From JAFDZV01 sp964455525 (GTDB lineage: Bacteria; Bacteroidota; Ignavibacteria; OLB7), in the NCBI GenBank assembly GCA_964455525.1, contig CAYVWR010000001.1:682001-746000 (forward strand): a DNA stretch of 64,000 nt, read 5' to 3'. The notes beneath the pieces are model-generated. The model was not told the DNA's origin and ran no database searches. It worked only from the letters and a program-made list of their open reading frames with translations. The position numbers and the translations under genes were made by a program. Shown one piece after another: positions 62,801-64,000 of this stretch; within the stretch, counting starts at the first letter, position 1; each line of letters begins with the position of its first letter.

Positions 62801-63605
62801 GATCTTCCAGGCGCCGTATAAGCTCGATGGTGCGAAGCGGAAGCCCTTCGCCCGCATGTGCGATATCGGCAGCGATCTGCGCGCTTATGCGGGCGCCATA
62901 GATCTCGGTAACAAGCTCGGCAACCTCGCTGGTCGGGAGTGGGGAGAGATAGAAATGATCGAGCAGAATGGGGCCGAGCATCTCCCTGATAGTTTCGGCT
63001 TCCGGGGCCTCCCGGCGCATCGTTGCCAGCAGGAGCACCGGCGCATTGCGAAGCCCTGCGTTCAGCGCAACGATCGCCTCAAGATCCTCTCGTGGCATGA
63101 ACTGCACATCATCAATCAGCAGCACAACCGGACGGAAGCGGGATGCATGGGTAAGCACCGATCCGATAAGAGCGGCAAGCGTGCTGGTGGATGTCGCCCC
63201 TTGTTTTACCGCCTGCGAATCGAATCCGATGGAGTTCTGGAGCATCGGCAGGCTTGCCAGCAGCGGATAGTAGGTAACATCTGCAAACAGCGCCTGGAGT
63301 CGGCGCTGGGCAAAACGCCCGGAGAAGAGATCATCGACCGCATCGAGAAGCGGGGCAAGCGGAGGCCGATGCAGATGGGGGCTGTAGGCACCTCGCGGGG
63401 TAAAGCTCCGTTCGTCGCGTTCAAGCACGGTGAGAAACTCCTCGGCGAGGGCAGTCTTGCCAACGCCGCTGAATCCCTCTATCAGCACAAGATGCCGACG
63501 ATGATCGCTGTTCCCTTCCAGACGCATACGCAACTGCCCGAGCCGTTGTAGCTCTTCTCGCCGACCGACAAAAGGAATACGCCCACGGTGGGGGATGGAG
63601 GCCAT
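59838..63605 (-). CDS. Giant STAND-ATPase regulator with C-terminal SARP/BTAD domain
   Basis: About 1255 residues if started at MASIPHRGRIPFVGRREELQRL; an in-frame ATG at 63779 would add 58 residues without clear conservation, and AAGAAGG precedes the shorter start. Order of domains: STAND/AAA ATPase (Walker A GFSGVGKTAL, Walker B VVLLIDDVQFM); a long helical/TPR-like middle of roughly 700 residues; a winged-helix domain (SLMGAFRLMRPHSYMELSETAFGRETARTLLVSLVAAEVLERPLTREELA); and a bacterial transcriptional activation (BTAD) domain ending FDEEAHRALIRLYNESGNRSAALKQIEKCRKLIKREFGVEPEPETLRLRQEIL. It is thus a signal-integrating regulator of the AfsR/MalT kind, with the DNA-binding part at the C-terminus. 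Ligand and targets unknown. Confidence 0.88.
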   Translation of the reverse strand: MASIPHRGRIPFVGRREELQRLGQLRMRLEGNSDHRRHLVLIEGFSGVGKTALAEEFLTVLERDERSFTPRGAYSPHLHRPPLAPLLDAVDDLFSGRFAQRRLQALFADVTYYPLLASLPMLQNSIGFDSQAVKQGATSTSTLAALIGSVLTHASRFRPVVLLIDDVQFMPREDLEAIVALNAGLRNAPVLLLATMRREAPEAETIREMLGPILLDHFYLSPLPTSEVAELVTEIYGARISAQIAADIAHAGEGLPLRTIELIRRLEDQSQLVPNVRDGWHLSSDYNQKILAHEGSSVDRVRRLEPAEQRVLMMLGCAGGNAGRKELTDWLGAMQAECGGSDGIQADAWSTVIDGLEQGLLLKPFIANPDRVVFVHESIGDAIRELRTRDDLECAARMIVSRQELRRTPFRWAYDAELFQTILGLLPPSGSPERTEIMEVLIDTESLFSAGWDHEHRAEVYTMMAASRDLLTHREYANTLVQSILLDHYFTRFLEAVAKAEELYTITGNDASCGDLRAESCVLLAFARFYNDRSTDISDLLHEASQALGRVADARQRLRTELQVARMRTALVPVGEPQEAINRARRVLQLAETLGLQEEKHNVLPELVVRSARLRDEEQLRSYCNELLKEIRSSASSGAPLPPFHVVSGVVRATLIYGDIFLARQIFESWNRCSAPIEIADYIAYSYLTALFAIADGEPSLAADTALSAREEVLRHRAASRHVSWELTFNYAILQVQLVPSLIAAGRFFEALSLAETMIEEMAPFESRLPDMVTLLRLYMTWLGWRCKLPVDAPVNLYWPRVTKSLDAGAADDTVAYNAGTIRTAAAEFRALYATITSKVAPPPRFSAETLLAALECAEHNYSEALAAITRAATACDQLYDWQRELEYRAASITIRLRWAESGATNAGDLVEEALESTRDLFATMSEKGLVTRIVQLATIFREVACGITGASQRDLPAQFERMGTSAQAAAHVVVRNSRSQESGPIDCARLSLMGAFRLMRPHSYMELSETAFGRETARTLLVSLVAAEVLERPLTREELASQIVPKARTPEQQKKALYNAASAARAACGSPNSILNVGANSLELNTNPDLEGSVWVDALQIRRSVRRASELDRAGETGPAFDEYQRALLLARKGEFATDIYADWVDAARDRLREEIRQAALAVARMALRSGLYAIGIEAISTQLTRDQFDEEAHRALIRLYNESGNRSAALKQIEKCRKLIKREFGVEPEPETLRLRQEILGATEVETAISERR

Positions 63606-64000
63606 AGAGGATAAGCCTTCTTGAAGCTGGGAAATGAGATTGATCGGGGAGCGTTCCAGCGGGCGCGCAGGTGGATGCACAGCGCCTGCTGCCAGGCAAC
63701 CTGTGTCATCAAGCAAACGGCCCATGGTGTTGGCCGCATGTTCACATTGGAATAACGACGGCACCTGCCTCGTCATCACACCGCCACGATGGCACTATCA
63801 ACGGTTGCCATCGAGAAGAGTTGTGGTCCGGCAGTGCACCGGCTACAACAACTCATGCCCCCAGATAGGTTTCAATCTACATACTCGAACCGTCTGGAGC
63901 AACCTTGACGTCCGCGGCCTCCTTCTTCCCAGCCTCTGGCGCCTGTATCGTACAGGCACGGCTATAAAAAACAGGCCCTCGCAGCACAGTCCGAAGACCG

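Noticed and set aside
62142..63551. 469-codon plus-strand open frame opposite the giant regulator
   Set aside because: Antisense of the STAND ATPase domain; no recognisable protein features.
1..64000. tRNA, rRNA, insertion sequences, prophage attachment sites
   Set aside because: I looked for T-loop motifs, terminal inverted repeats with transposase genes, and integrases and found none; a tRNA search program could still reveal one I missed.

Overview
This 64 kb chromosomal window has about 57% G+C by eye, is densely coded on both strands, and carries no rRNA or tRNA that I could find, no CRISPR array and no recognisable insertion sequence. The gene content is that of a free-living aerobic or microaerobic heterotroph: aconitase, a 2-oxo-acid dehydrogenase E2, lipoyl synthase and a 3-hydroxyanthranilate-type meta-cleavage route. 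Two genes carry promoters of the Bacteroidota form (TTTG, about 20 nt, TAnnTTTG). I therefore infer a member of the Bacteroidota/Chlorobiota/Kapabacteria neighbourhood, but the exact phylum is not proven by the sequence.

Layout. 1-4.65 kb (minus strand): lower part of a 2-aminomuconate catabolic pathway (semialdehyde dehydrogenase, RidA-type deaminase, 2-keto-4-pentenoate hydratase, acylating acetaldehyde dehydrogenase cut by the window edge), with an AlkD-type DNA glycosylase between the last two. 4.9-9.5 kb: MscS channel, LuxR-type regulator, QueG, a Rieske ferredoxin and an MBL-fold hydrolase. 10-22.5 kb: aconitase, rhomboid protease, a VOC protein, a DEAD-box helicase with a very long basic/repetitive tail, lipoyl synthase next to a two-lipoyl-domain E2, a membrane protein with a TetR regulator, and an acyl-CoA thioesterase whose leader holds a cobalamin riboswitch.

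23.5-33 kb is a defence island: hsdM, a shortened DUF262/HNH protein, hsdS, a DUF4062 protein, an AlbA_2 (Schlafen-like) ATPase, an 11-bp tandem repeat, and hsdR, all on the plus strand. It is the most accessory part of the window.

33-56.7 kb is mainly housekeeping and regulation: a lipoprotein, a Smr-domain protein, NadA, an NtrC-type response regulator, a small stress membrane protein, a lone receiver, a GT4 glycosyltransferase, a sirtuin with the desuccinylase signature, a ModA-like lipoprotein, an agmatinase-family enzyme, a Spy-like protein, topoisomerase IB, a BrkB-family protein, class I aldolase, DprA, a phosphohexomutase, PTS IIA, HisS, a histidine kinase, PurM and a DUF58 protein. 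57-64 kb: enoyl-CoA hydratase, a small two-gene cassette (Cys-rich mini-protein plus DUF1360) with its own terminator, and a giant STAND-ATPase/SARP regulator.

The best leads for new biology are the riboswitch-controlled thioesterase, the accessory genes and deletion derivative inside the type I restriction operon, and two orphan terminator structures that may end small RNAs.
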